From the NCBI GenBank assembly GCA_041640815.1, contig JBEPZO010000044.1:1-14765 (forward strand): a stretch of DNA of 14,765 nt. Reading direction: 5' to 3'. Positions 1-6,379 of the stretch are shown one piece after another. Positions within the stretch are counted from its first letter, which is position 1. Every line of letters begins with the position of its first letter. Source of the stretch: JANWZL01 sp041640815 (lineage in GTDB: Bacteria; Pseudomonadota; Gammaproteobacteria; Burkholderiales; Thiobacillaceae). Below the pieces are notes generated by a model that did not search any database, was not told the DNA's origin, and saw only the letters and a list, made by a program, of their open reading frames with translations. A program made the translations under genes and the position numbers.

Positions 1-106
1 CGATACCCTGATCCAGCCAGAAGACCACCTCATCATCTTCGTGCCCAACAAGCGGCTGGTGCCACAGGTCGAGCGTCTTTTCCAGGTCGGGCTGGGCTTT
101 TTCTGA
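1..106 (+). CDS. trkA: Trk potassium uptake protein TrkA, C-terminal end (partial)
   Basis: An open frame enters from the left edge and stops with TGA at 104-106, giving 34 residues that end in VERLFQVGLGFF. This ending, after a short IIFVPNKRLVPQ strand-turn-helix, matches the end of the second RCK_C (TrkA_C) domain of proteobacterial TrkA. TrkA is the peripheral NAD(H)-binding subunit that gates the TrkH potassium channel at the inner membrane. trkH begins 12 bp downstream on the same strand, which supports the call and suggests one operon. The nucleotide-binding domains lie outside the window. Confidence rests on the short tail plus the trkH context. Confidence 0.85.
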   Translation, partial: DTLIQPEDHLIIFVPNKRLVPQVERLFQVGLGFF

Positions 107-118
107 GCGCGTTCGGCT

Positions 119-1576
119 ATGCGCAGATTGGCCCCCATCTTGTTCGTCCTCGGCCTGATCATCATCGTCTTTGGCCTTTCCATGCTGTTACCCTTGGCGG
201 TGTCCCTGATCCAGGGCGACGACGCGCAGCGCGCCTATGATGAGGCCATTGCCGCCACCCTCCTCACCGGCAGCGCGCTATGGCTCCTATCGCGCCGGCA
301 TTATCGGGAGATGCGCAGCCGCGACGGCTTCTTGCTGGTCGTGCTGGTGTGGTCCATCCTGCCGCTGTTTGCCGCGCTGCCGCTCATGTTCTATCTGCAT
401 GAGCTCAGTTTCACCGACGCCTATTTCGAGGCCATGTCCGGGCTCACCGCCACTGGCGCCACCGTGCTTGCAGGGCTCGATGACCTGCCCAAGTCCATCA
501 ATCTCTGGCGCACGCAACTGCACTGGCTGGGGGGGATGGGCGTGATCGTGCTGGCGGTGGCCATCCTGCCTCTACTGGGCGTGGGCGGACGGCAGATGTT
601 CAAGGCCGAGGTGCCGACCCCCATGAAGGACACCAAGCTCACGCCGCGCATGACCGAGACGGCCAAGGGACTGTGGCTGGTCTACATCCTGCTTACCGCT
701 GCCTGCATGCTCGCCTATTACTTGGGCGGCATGTCCTGGGTGGATGCGCTGATCCACGCCTTCAGCACCATGGCCCTGGGCGGCTTTTCCGCCTACGACG
801 CCAGCCTGGGACATTTCGACTCCGTCACGCTGGAGCTGATCACCATGGCGTTCGCTATGCTGGCGGCGATGAACTTCGCCAGCCATTTCCTGTTCTTGCG
901 CAGCCGCAGCTTCCGCGTCTATCTGACCGATGCCGAGATCCGCGTCTTTCTGAGCGTGGTCTTGGCGAGCTGTCTCGGCCTCGCCGTCTACCTCTGGGCG
1001 AAGGACGTCTATCTCGATTTTCCGAGCGCGCTGCGCTATGCCGCCTTCAACACCATCTCGCTCGCCACCTCACTCGGCTATGTCAATGACGACTACAACG
1101 CCTGGCCCTACTTCGCCGCCCTGTGGATGCTCTTTCTGGGCTCATTCGCCGCCTGCTCCGGCTCCACCGGCGGTGGTATCAAGATGCTGCGCGCCAAGCT
1201 GTTGTACAAGCAGCTCTATCGCGAACTGGTCAAGCTCATCCATCCCAACGCCCAGACCCTGACCAAGCTCGGCGAGTATGTGGTGCCCAACAAGATCATC
1301 TTCGCCGTCCTGGCCTTTTTCTTCGTCTATGTGGCCAGCATCGTCATCCTCACCCTAGCCTTGGCCGCCTCCGGGCTAGACGTGTTTACCTCCTTCACCG
1401 CCATCGTGGCTACCATCAATAACACCGGCCCCGGCCTCGGCCAGGTCGGGCCGGCCAGCAATTACGCCGTATTGAACGACTTTCAGACCTGGGTCTGCAC
1501 CTTGGCCATGCTCATGGGGCGGCTGGAACTCTTTACCCTGCTCGTGGTTCTCACCCCTGCGTTCTGGAGGAAGTGA
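119..1576 (+). CDS. trkH: Trk potassium transporter membrane subunit TrkH
   Basis: This 485-residue integral membrane protein is close to the usual TrkH length. It carries the four pore-loop repeats of the TrkH/KtrB family, each with its selectivity-filter glycine: TATGA at about residues 110-114, ALGGFS at 219-224, TSLGYV at 317-322 and NTGPGL at 435-440. A glycine-rich stretch with SGSTGGG at about 347-353 lies in the third repeat, where family members have the intramembrane gate region. Hydrophobic segments run from residue 5 to the C-terminus. The protein forms the K+ path across the inner membrane and works with TrkA, whose gene end lies 12 bp upstream. The ATG start has only a weak purine-rich site before it, so translation may be coupled to trkA. 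The stop is one base from the next start. Confidence 0.97.
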   Translation: MRRLAPILFVLGLIIIVFGLSMLLPLAVSLIQGDDAQRAYDEAIAATLLTGSALWLLSRRHYREMRSRDGFLLVVLVWSILPLFAALPLMFYLHELSFTDAYFEAMSGLTATGATVLAGLDDLPKSINLWRTQLHWLGGMGVIVLAVAILPLLGVGGRQMFKAEVPTPMKDTKLTPRMTETAKGLWLVYILLTAACMLAYYLGGMSWVDALIHAFSTMALGGFSAYDASLGHFDSVTLELITMAFAMLAAMNFASHFLFLRSRSFRVYLTDAEIRVFLSVVLASCLGLAVYLWAKDVYLDFPSALRYAAFNTISLATSLGYVNDDYNAWPYFAALWMLFLGSFAACSGSTGGGIKMLRAKLLYKQLYRELVKLIHPNAQTLTKLGEYVVPNKIIFAVLAFFFVYVASIVILTLALAASGLDVFTSFTAIVATINNTGPGLGQVGPASNYAVLNDFQTWVCTLAMLMGRLELFTLLVVLTPAFWRK

Positions 1577-1577
1577 C

Positions 1578-1907
1578 ATGGCGGCGTTGGAGGTGTTCGA
1601 GCGTATGCTCGCCCAAGGCCGGGACGATGCCCTGCTGCGCTATGCCCTCGGCAATGAATACCTCAAGGCGGGGCGGCTTGCCGAGGCCGTTGAGCATCTG
1701 CGGCAAGCGGTGAGCCACGACCCGCGCTACTCCGCCGCCTGGAAACTCCTGGGCAAGGCCTTGAGCGAGGTCGGAGCGCTTGCCGAGGCGTTAGAGGTCT
1801 ACCGTCAGGGGATCGCCGCCGCCCAAGCCAAGGGCGACCTGCAGGCCGCCAAGGAGATGCAGGTGTTCGCTCGCCGCATCGAGAAAGGTCTGGCCAGTGG
1901 CGGATGA
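1578..1907 (+). CDS. Small tetratricopeptide-repeat protein
   Basis: This 109-residue soluble protein has no signal peptide. Two to three TPR helical hairpins cover nearly all of it. One includes ALGNEYLKAGRLAEAVEHLRQAV (about residues 23-45, quoted here only as a motif family), and a second begins at AAWKLLGKAL and ends near YRQGI; both show the Ala/Gly/Tyr spacing of TPRs. A third half-repeat contains KGDLQAAKEMQ. TPRs bind proteins, but nothing here identifies a partner. The start follows a GGAGG site at 1566-1570 inside the end of trkH, with one base between the trkH stop and this ATG, so it is probably co-translated with trkH. I do not recognise a named gene. Confidence is high that it is coding and low on role. 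Confidence 0.85.
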   Translation: MAALEVFERMLAQGRDDALLRYALGNEYLKAGRLAEAVEHLRQAVSHDPRYSAAWKLLGKALSEVGALAEALEVYRQGIAAAQAKGDLQAAKEMQVFARRIEKGLASGG

Positions 1908-1967
1908 CGCCGCGCCGACCTTGGGCTAACATCGACCTCGTCCACACACTGACTGGAGTGAGCAAAC

Positions 1968-2237
1968 ATGGCGCGCATGGTGCATTGCATCAAACTGGGC
2001 CGCGAGGCCGAAGGCATGGATTTCCCGCCTTACCCTGGCGAGCTGGGCAAGCGCATCTACGACAATGTCTCGAAGGAGGCCTGGGCGGGTTGGATTAGGC
2101 TACAGACCATGATCATCAACGAAAACCGGCTCAACCTCGCTGATGCCCAACACCGCAAGTACTTGATGGAGCAGGCGGAGAAATATTTCTTTGGCGAGGG
2201 CGTGGCTGCGCCCGATGGTTACGTGCCGACGAAATGA
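1968..2237 (+). CDS. yggX: Probable Fe(2+)-trafficking protein YggX
   Basis: This 89-residue protein matches the YggX family in length and sequence. It begins ARMVHCIKLGREAEGMDFPP with the conserved Cys7, followed by PGELGKRIYDNVSKEAW and WIRLQTMIINENRLN. The C-terminal helix contains RKYLMEQAEKYFF. In enteric bacteria YggX protects Fe-S clusters from oxidation and is linked to labile iron handling in the cytoplasm. That role is transferred by homology. A GGAG site around 1954-1957 precedes the ATG at a workable distance. The 60-bp gap after the TPR gene could hold its own promoter, but I see no strong hexamers. ubiE starts 7 bp after the stop. Confidence 0.97.
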   Translation: MARMVHCIKLGREAEGMDFPPYPGELGKRIYDNVSKEAWAGWIRLQTMIINENRLNLADAQHRKYLMEQAEKYFFGEGVAAPDGYVPTK

Positions 2238-2244
2238 GCACGCC

Positions 2245-2982
2245 ATGACTGAGCCGACTGCCGATTTCGGCTACCAGACCGTTCCCGAGCACGAGAAGGC
2301 GGCGCGGGTGGCCGAGGTGTTCCATTCCGTGGCCAAGCGCTACGACGTCATGAACGACCTCATGTCGCTGGGGTTGCATCGGCTGTGGAAGCGCTTCATG
2401 GTGGCGCAAGCCGGTTTGCGGCCGGGCATGCGCTGCCTTGACATCGCCGGCGGTACCGGTGATATCGCGCGGCTTTTGGCCGATGCGGTGGGTGAGACCG
2501 GCGAGGTGTGGCTGACCGACATCAATGGCTCGATGCTCGCCTTAGGGCGCGACCGCCTGCTCGACGAGGGGCGGCTGCTGCCCTGTGTGCAATGCGATGC
2601 CGAGCGCCTGCCTTACCCCGCCGACTACTTCGACCGCGTCACCGTGGCCTTCGGGCTGCGCAACATGACGCACAAGGACGTTGCCCTGCGCGAGATGCAC
2701 CGAGTGCTCAAACTCGGCGGCAAGCTGCTGGTGCTGGAGTTTTCGCGCGTGGCGAAACCCTTGGCACCACTGTACGACCTCTACTCCTTTCAGGTCTTGC
2801 CGCGGATGGGGCAGCTGGTGGCCAATGATGCGGCGAGCTACCGTTATCTGGCCGAGTCCATCCGCGTGCACCCCGACCAGGAGGCCCTCAAGGCGATGTT
2901 GGAGCAAGCGGGTTTTGCCCGGGTGGACTACTACAACCTGAGCTTCGGCGTGGTGGCCCTGCATACGGGCTACAAACTCTGA
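2245..2982 (+). CDS. ubiE: Bifunctional demethylmenaquinone / 2-methoxy-6-polyprenyl-1,4-benzoquinol methylase UbiE
   Basis: This 245-residue SAM-dependent methyltransferase is of normal UbiE length. Motif I is CLDIAGGTGDIARLL at about residues 62-76. The UbiE signatures YDVMNDLMSLGLHRLWKR near the N-terminus and FGLRNMTHKDVALREMHRVL further on are both present. The protein C-methylates the quinone head group late in ubiquinone, and also menaquinone, synthesis. I place the start at ATG 2245, 7 bp after yggX. The frame is open further upstream to 2191, but that extension lies inside yggX and looks unlike a UbiE N-terminus. The site before the ATG is weak, so coupling to yggX is likely. The gene ends 12 bp before the 3' end of a convergent tRNA. 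Confidence 0.97.
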   Translation: MTEPTADFGYQTVPEHEKAARVAEVFHSVAKRYDVMNDLMSLGLHRLWKRFMVAQAGLRPGMRCLDIAGGTGDIARLLADAVGETGEVWLTDINGSMLALGRDRLLDEGRLLPCVQCDAERLPYPADYFDRVTVAFGLRNMTHKDVALREMHRVLKLGGKLLVLEFSRVAKPLAPLYDLYSFQVLPRMGQLVANDAASYRYLAESIRVHPDQEALKAMLEQAGFARVDYYNLSFGVVALHTGYKL

Positions 2983-2994
2983 TCGGCCAGCGGC

Positions 2995-3079
2995 TGGTGC
3001 GCGGGACGGGACTCGAACCCGTACACCCGAAGGTACCGGATTTTAAGTCCGGTGCGTCTACCGATTCCGCCACCCGCGC
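2995..3079 (-). tRNA. tRNA-Leu (anticodon UAA)
   Basis: The minus strand folds into a full 85-nt tRNA including an encoded CCA. The acceptor arms are GCGCGGG and CCCGCGC. The D arm contains GCGGAATCGGTAGACGC. The anticodon stem CCGGA/TCCGG encloses CTTAAAA with anticodon TAA. The long variable arm ACC-TTCG-GGT is class II, as expected for Leu. The T arm is ACGGG-TTCGAGT-CCCGT. A possible -10 box TATCAT lies at 3089-3094, nine bases before the 5' end, with only a poor -35. I see no terminator after the 3' end, where transcription would enter ubiE antisense. Confidence 0.97.
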
Positions 3080-3303
3080 ATAGGTCGCATGATACATGGG
3101 TTAGCACATACAACCACAGGGCTCTGATTCTCCCACCCGGCCGGCTTATACCTTCTCAACACCCGGCTGTGCGTTTGATGACGCGTTTGTTAGACGGTGC
3201 CACACGTGTTGTCTGCCATTTTGTTTGACTCGCCAGGGAATTGGGCGACGCTATCGCCAGACTGGCTAGTGCATGCGCAGTGCACCGTCCCTCAAATCTG
3301 AGT
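3080..3303. other. Intergenic region between tRNA-Leu and the FlaG-like gene
   Basis: I find no gene in these 224 bp. They contain only short repeats: CACCCGGC twice (3134-3141 and 3160-3167), a GGCGA-CGCTA-TCGCC hairpin near 3243-3258, and GTGCA-N7-TGCAC near 3269-3287. None is followed by a T-tract in either direction, so none is a convincing terminator for the minus-strand gene ending at 3304. The right edge of this region would be the 3' untranslated part of that gene, and the left edge is the tRNA promoter. Confidence 0.5.
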
Positions 3304-3624
3304 TTAGGCGTGGACATCCAAACGTGAGGTGCGTTTCTCCTCCTGCTGGATCAACAACAGGGCACCGGCGGGCGGAATCTGGTAAATCAACACGCCGCGA
3401 TGGTCTTGCAGCTTGAGCACTACGCGGTCTTGCTCATATTCCACGCGAAAGCCAGACGTTTGTGTGGGCATTCGCTGGGAAGATTGCCCAGCGATGGTAA
3501 GGCGCGATTCTTGACGTGCCGGGTTTGAGTTGCCCTGTGGCACTTCTGGCGTCGGCACGCGTAGCGATACAGGCAAGATCGTTGCGACAAGTGATGGTGT
3601 GGCTGAGTCTAACGACTGAATCAT
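3304..3624 (-). CDS. Small hypothetical protein with a FlaG-like C-terminal region
   Basis: This 106-residue protein has a Ser/Thr/Pro/Gln-rich, probably disordered N-terminal half (residues 1-58). It is followed by a compact segment, FRVEYEQDRVVLKLQD then GVLIYQIPP at about residues 59-85, and a charged tail with QQEEKR. The pattern of two beta-strands, a turn and Q-I-P-P resembles the FlaG core, in which a strand pair ends in R/Y-Q-I-P. FlaG affects flagellar filament length, but no other flagellar gene is in the window, so the role is unproven. I chose ATG 3624. GTG 3630 is in frame and equally possible, and neither has a Shine-Dalgarno site. An in-frame TAG at 3643-3645 closes the frame upstream. 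A strong promoter lies about 105 bp before the start. Base composition is less GC-rich than in the hyp genes. Confidence 0.6.
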   Translation of the reverse strand: MIQSLDSATPSLVATILPVSLRVPTPEVPQGNSNPARQESRLTIAGQSSQRMPTQTSGFRVEYEQDRVVLKLQDHRGVLIYQIPPAGALLLIQQEEKRTSRLDVHA

Positions 3625-3695
3625 GTTCACGAAACGCGTGTGCTAAAGCGAGTGTTTTTCTAAATATTTTCCAGTACGGTGCAATAGCTGACTAG

Positions 3696-3721
3696 ACCTC
3701 CTCGCGATGGCGGTGCATCGC
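3696..3721 (-). promoter_or_regulatory. 5' hairpin and unused Shine-Dalgarno site in the FlaG-like leader
   Basis: Immediately after the predicted transcription start the minus strand can form GCGATG-N6-CATCGC (3704-3721). It is followed directly by a full AGGAGGT Shine-Dalgarno sequence (3696-3702). The only start-like codon at a usable distance is TTG at 3682-3684, 11 nt away. It opens a 13-codon frame that ends at TAG 3643-3645, in the same frame as the FlaG-like gene. The element may drive a leader peptide, or it may be the remnant of a longer start for the downstream gene. Confidence 0.35.
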
Positions 3722-3730
3722 CGGGGTAAG

Positions 3731-3759
3731 GTTATATTCTTGCCCTGTTTTTCTGGCAA
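3731..3759 (-). promoter_or_regulatory. Sigma-70-type promoter for the FlaG-like gene
   Basis: Reading the minus strand, TTGCCA (3754-3759) and TATAAC (3731-3736) are separated by exactly 17 bp. Each matches its sigma-70 consensus at five of six positions. Transcription would start near 3724 and give a leader of about 100 nt. An inverted repeat TTGCC-N10-GGCAA (3740-3759) overlaps the -35 box and spacer and could be an operator, although a 5-bp repeat may be chance. This is the best promoter match I see in the window. Confidence 0.5.
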
Positions 3760-3924
3760 AGCTGGCTCGTTAAGGCCGCTACGTGACTGGGGTGGAGGCG
3801 ACTTCTTACCGAAAAGCTTTTCTTCCTCGCTAGCTCAAGACACGACACCTTTTTCTAGCCATCAGCGCTAAGCTCCGTACCCGCCATAGGAAAAAGCTTG
3901 CACTTTGCAGACGCGCAATTGCCT
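3760..3924. other. Region downstream of hypE; no gene seen, inverted repeats only
   Basis: These 165 bp between the hypE stop and the FlaG-like promoter hold no supported gene. A perfect 12-bp palindrome GAAAAGCTTTTC sits at 3811-3822. GGAAAAAGCTT at 3889-3899 is an imperfect inverted partner of AAGCTTTTCTTCC at 3814-3826. A GCTAG/CTAGC pair lies between them. None has the GC-rich stem plus T-tract expected of a terminator for the hyp operon, so how that transcript ends is unclear. The region is AT-richer than the flanking hyp genes. Confidence 0.4.
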
Positions 3925-4977
3925 TTAACAGATGCGGGGCAGCTGCTCGCCAGCCAGCCAGTCGACCATGCGCCGGCCGCCGAAACGGGTCTGCATCTGG
4001 ACGAAACGCCGTTCGTCTGCCACCACCTCACCGATGCGGCGGGCGGCGCGACCCAAGGGGTGGGCTTGCATGGCGGCGAGTAGCCGTTCGGCGTCGCGCT
4101 CGGCGCACACGGCGACGAGCTTGCCCTCGTTGGCGAGGTTGAGCGGATCCAGCCCGAGCAGCTCGCAGGCGGCCTCGACCTCCGGTTTGATCGGGATCGA
4201 CGCCTCGTCGATGACGATGCCCACACCGGATTGCTGCGCGATCTCGTTCAAGGTGGCGGCGAGCCCGCCGCGGGTGGGGTCGCGCAGCAGCTTGAGCTCG
4301 GCGCCGCTGGCGAGCATGCAGGCGACCAAATCGTTCAGGGGCGCGGCGTCGGACAGGATGGGGGCGTCGAAACCGAGATTCTCCCGCTGGCTGAGGATGG
4401 CCATGCCGTGCTCGCCGATGCTGCCGGAGAGGAGCACGGCATCGCCGGGGCGGGCAAGGTCACCGGAGAGGGTGAGCCCCTCCGGCAAGACGCCTAGGCC
4501 GGCGGTGGTGATGTACAGGCCATCGCCCTTGCCCTGTTCCACCACCTTGGTGTCGCCGGCGACGACCTCTACGCCGGCGCGCTTGGCGGCCGCGGCCATG
4601 GAGGCGACGATGCGGTCAAGGTCGCTCAAGGCGAAGCCTTCCTCGAGGATGAAACCGGCGGTAAGGTAGAGCGGCTTGGCCCCCATCACCGCGATGTCGT
4701 TCACCGTGCCGTAGACGGCCAGGCTGCCGATGTCGCCGCCAGGGAAGAACAGCGGCGCGACGACGTGGCTGTCGGTGCTGAGCACGAGCCTGCCCGCCAC
4801 CGGCGGGAGCCGCACGCCGTCGTTGCCCTGCGCCAGATAGGCGTTGCCGAGATGGCGGGCGAATAGCTCGGCGATCAGCTGCTGCATCGCGCGTCCGCCA
4901 CCGCCGTGGCTCAGCTCCACACGGCCATGTTTCAGGTCGAGCGGCCGAGAGTAAGCGGCTTTCACGACACCGCTCAT
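3925..4977 (-). CDS. hypE: Hydrogenase maturation protein HypE (carbamoyl dehydratase)
   Basis: This 350-residue protein ends in PRIC, the diagnostic HypE C-terminus whose cysteine accepts the carbamoyl group from HypF and is dehydrated, using ATP, to thiocyanate. The N-terminal SHGGGGRAMQQLI and the DSHVVAPLFFPGGDIGSLAV segment are typical of the AIR-synthase/PurM-like fold. LLRDPTRGGLAATLNEIA and NEGKLVAV further on are conserved HypE blocks. The ATG at 4977 overlaps the hypD stop as ATGA, so translation is coupled. It is the last gene of the hyp operon, and the product works in the cytoplasm with HypF and the HypCD scaffold. All expected parts are present. Confidence 0.98.
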   Translation of the reverse strand: MSGVVKAAYSRPLDLKHGRVELSHGGGGRAMQQLIAELFARHLGNAYLAQGNDGVRLPPVAGRLVLSTDSHVVAPLFFPGGDIGSLAVYGTVNDIAVMGAKPLYLTAGFILEEGFALSDLDRIVASMAAAAKRAGVEVVAGDTKVVEQGKGDGLYITTAGLGVLPEGLTLSGDLARPGDAVLLSGSIGEHGMAILSQRENLGFDAPILSDAAPLNDLVACMLASGAELKLLRDPTRGGLAATLNEIAQQSGVGIVIDEASIPIKPEVEAACELLGLDPLNLANEGKLVAVCAERDAERLLAAMQAHPLGRAARRIGEVVADERRFVQMQTRFGGRRMVDWLAGEQLPRIC

Positions 4978-6104
4978 GCCGCGGCCTCCGCGTGCCGGCC
5001 GTAGGTGTAATGCGCTGCGCAGGCGCCTTCGGAAGACACCATGCACGCGCCCATCGGCGTGTCCGGGGTGCAGACGCTGCCGAACAGCTTGCAGTCCTGG
5101 GGACGCTTCACCCCGCGCAGGATGGCGCCGCAGGCACACGCCTTGTTGTCGGGCACCGGCGTGTAGTCGAGCGCGAAGCGCCGCTCGGCATCGAAGTCAG
5201 CATAGGTGGCGCGGATTTTCAAGGCGCTGTAGGGCAGCTCGCCCAGACCGCGCCATTCGAAGCTACGCCTGAGCTCGAACACCTCCGCGACCAGGGCCTG
5301 CGCCTTGGTGTTGCCGGCGGGGGTGACGGCGCGGGTGAATTCGTTTTCCACCTCGGCACGGCCATCGTTGACCTGGCGGATGAGCATGAGGATGGCCTGC
5401 ATCACGTCCAGCGGCTCGAAGCCGGCGATCACCACCGGCTTGCGGTATTCCTCGGCGAAGAAGGCATAGGGGCGGCTGCCGATGATGGTGGAGACGTGGG
5501 CGGGGCCGATGAAGCCGTCCAGCCTGACCTGGCCGAGCTCGCGCACCTCGGGGGCGTCGAGGATGCTCTGCATGGCTGGCGGTGTCAGCACGTGGCAGCA
5601 CAGCACGGAGAAATTGCTAAGTCCCTCCGCGCGGGCTTGACGGATGGCCACGGCGGTGGGCGGGGTAGTGGTCTCGAAGCCGATGGCGAAGAACACCACC
5701 TGCCGCTGTGGATTTTCGCGGGCGAGCCGGAGGGCATCGTTGACCGAATAGACCATGCGGATGTCGCCGCCGCGGGCGCGCGCGCGCAGCAGCGACAAGC
5801 CCCCCGAGGCGGGCACGCGCAGGGTATCGGCATAGGTGCACAGGGTCACCCCATGCTCGAGCGCCAGACGGATGGCCTGGTCGATGCGGCCGATGGGTAG
5901 CACGCACACCGGGCAGCCGGGGCCGTGGATCAAGCGCACGTTTTCGGGTAGCAAGTCGGCCACGCCATAGCGGGCGATGGCGTGGGTGTGGCCGCCGCAG
6001 AACTCCATGAAGCTGTAGCGCCGCGTCGCCCGCGCCTCGGCGGCGATGGCGCGCGCGATGCTCTGGGCCAACGCCCCGTCGCGGAATTCGTCGACGTATT
6101 TCAT
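4974..6104 (-). CDS. hypD: Hydrogenase maturation protein HypD (Fe-S scaffold for Fe(CN)2CO)
   Basis: This 376-residue protein is of normal HypD length. It carries the conserved CGGHTH motif (Cys36) and GPGCPVC (Cys64, Cys67), which take part in building the Fe(CN)2CO unit. A C-terminal cysteine set (ACACGAIL, DCKLFGSVC, GACMVSSEGACAAHY) includes the ligands of its [4Fe-4S] cluster. GFETTTPPTA in the middle is another family block. I take the start as ATG 6104, whose first bases overlap the hypC stop (ATGA). The longer open frame upstream is hypC in another frame. HypD binds HypC and HypE in the cytoplasm. The end overlaps the hypE start by four bases. Confidence 0.98.
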   Translation of the reverse strand: MKYVDEFRDGALAQSIARAIAAEARATRRYSFMEFCGGHTHAIARYGVADLLPENVRLIHGPGCPVCVLPIGRIDQAIRLALEHGVTLCTYADTLRVPASGGLSLLRARARGGDIRMVYSVNDALRLARENPQRQVVFFAIGFETTTPPTAVAIRQARAEGLSNFSVLCCHVLTPPAMQSILDAPEVRELGQVRLDGFIGPAHVSTIIGSRPYAFFAEEYRKPVVIAGFEPLDVMQAILMLIRQVNDGRAEVENEFTRAVTPAGNTKAQALVAEVFELRRSFEWRGLGELPYSALKIRATYADFDAERRFALDYTPVPDNKACACGAILRGVKRPQDCKLFGSVCTPDTPMGACMVSSEGACAAHYTYGRHAEAAA

Positions 6105-6337
6105 GCCTGGCGTGGCTCGGTGAGCAGGCCGGCCTCGGCCATCAGGGCCAGCGTCTTTTCGGCCTCCTCCGGCTCGAGCCGGGTGAGGGCGTAGCCGACG
6201 TGGACGATGACGTAGTCGCCGACCTCGACGCCTTCGACCAGGGCAAGCGAGATCGCCTTGCGTACGCCATCCAGGTCGACGATGGCCTGATCGTCTGCCT
6301 GAATCTCTACCACCCGTGCAGGGATTGCGAGACACAT
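6101..6337 (-). CDS. hypC: Hydrogenase assembly chaperone HypC/HybG family
   Basis: This 78-residue protein starts MCLAIPARV, with the essential Cys2 (exposed after Met removal) that binds iron for transfer to the hydrogenase large subunit. GDYVIVHVGYALTRL is the second family signature, from the OB-fold-like barrel, and a C-terminal helix follows. The size is typical. It sits between hypF and hypD. The gap from the hypF stop (low coordinate 6380) to this start is 42 bp, the largest inside the operon, while its stop overlaps the hypD start. Only one HypC-type gene is present, so it could be the general HypC or a hydrogenase-specific homologue. Confidence 0.97.
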   Translation of the reverse strand: MCLAIPARVVEIQADDQAIVDLDGVRKAISLALVEGVEVGDYVIVHVGYALTRLEPEEAEKTLALMAEAGLLTEPRQA

Positions 6338-6379
6338 GCGCTCATCCTTTCCTATCCTGATGGAAGTGGGGCAGCAGGG

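Noticed and set aside
1908..1967. Promoter for yggX with TGACGC and TAACAT 16 bp apart
   Set aside because: The -35 match is too poor and the fit could be chance; read-through from trkH and the TPR gene is enough to explain expression.
2995..3303. Integration site of a genomic island at the tRNA-Leu gene
   Set aside because: The tRNA is intact. I found no repeat of its 3' end and no integrase or other mobility gene. The hyp genes lie on the 5' side of the tRNA.
3855..4226. Minus-strand frame of 123 codons overlapping the end of hypE
   Set aside because: It is Ser/Arg/Pro-rich and in another frame of hypE, whose PRIC terminus shows which frame is used.
4992..5900. 302-codon frame antisense to hypD
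   Set aside because: hypD is certain here, and the antisense product looks like compositional shadow with no recognisable motif or ribosome site.
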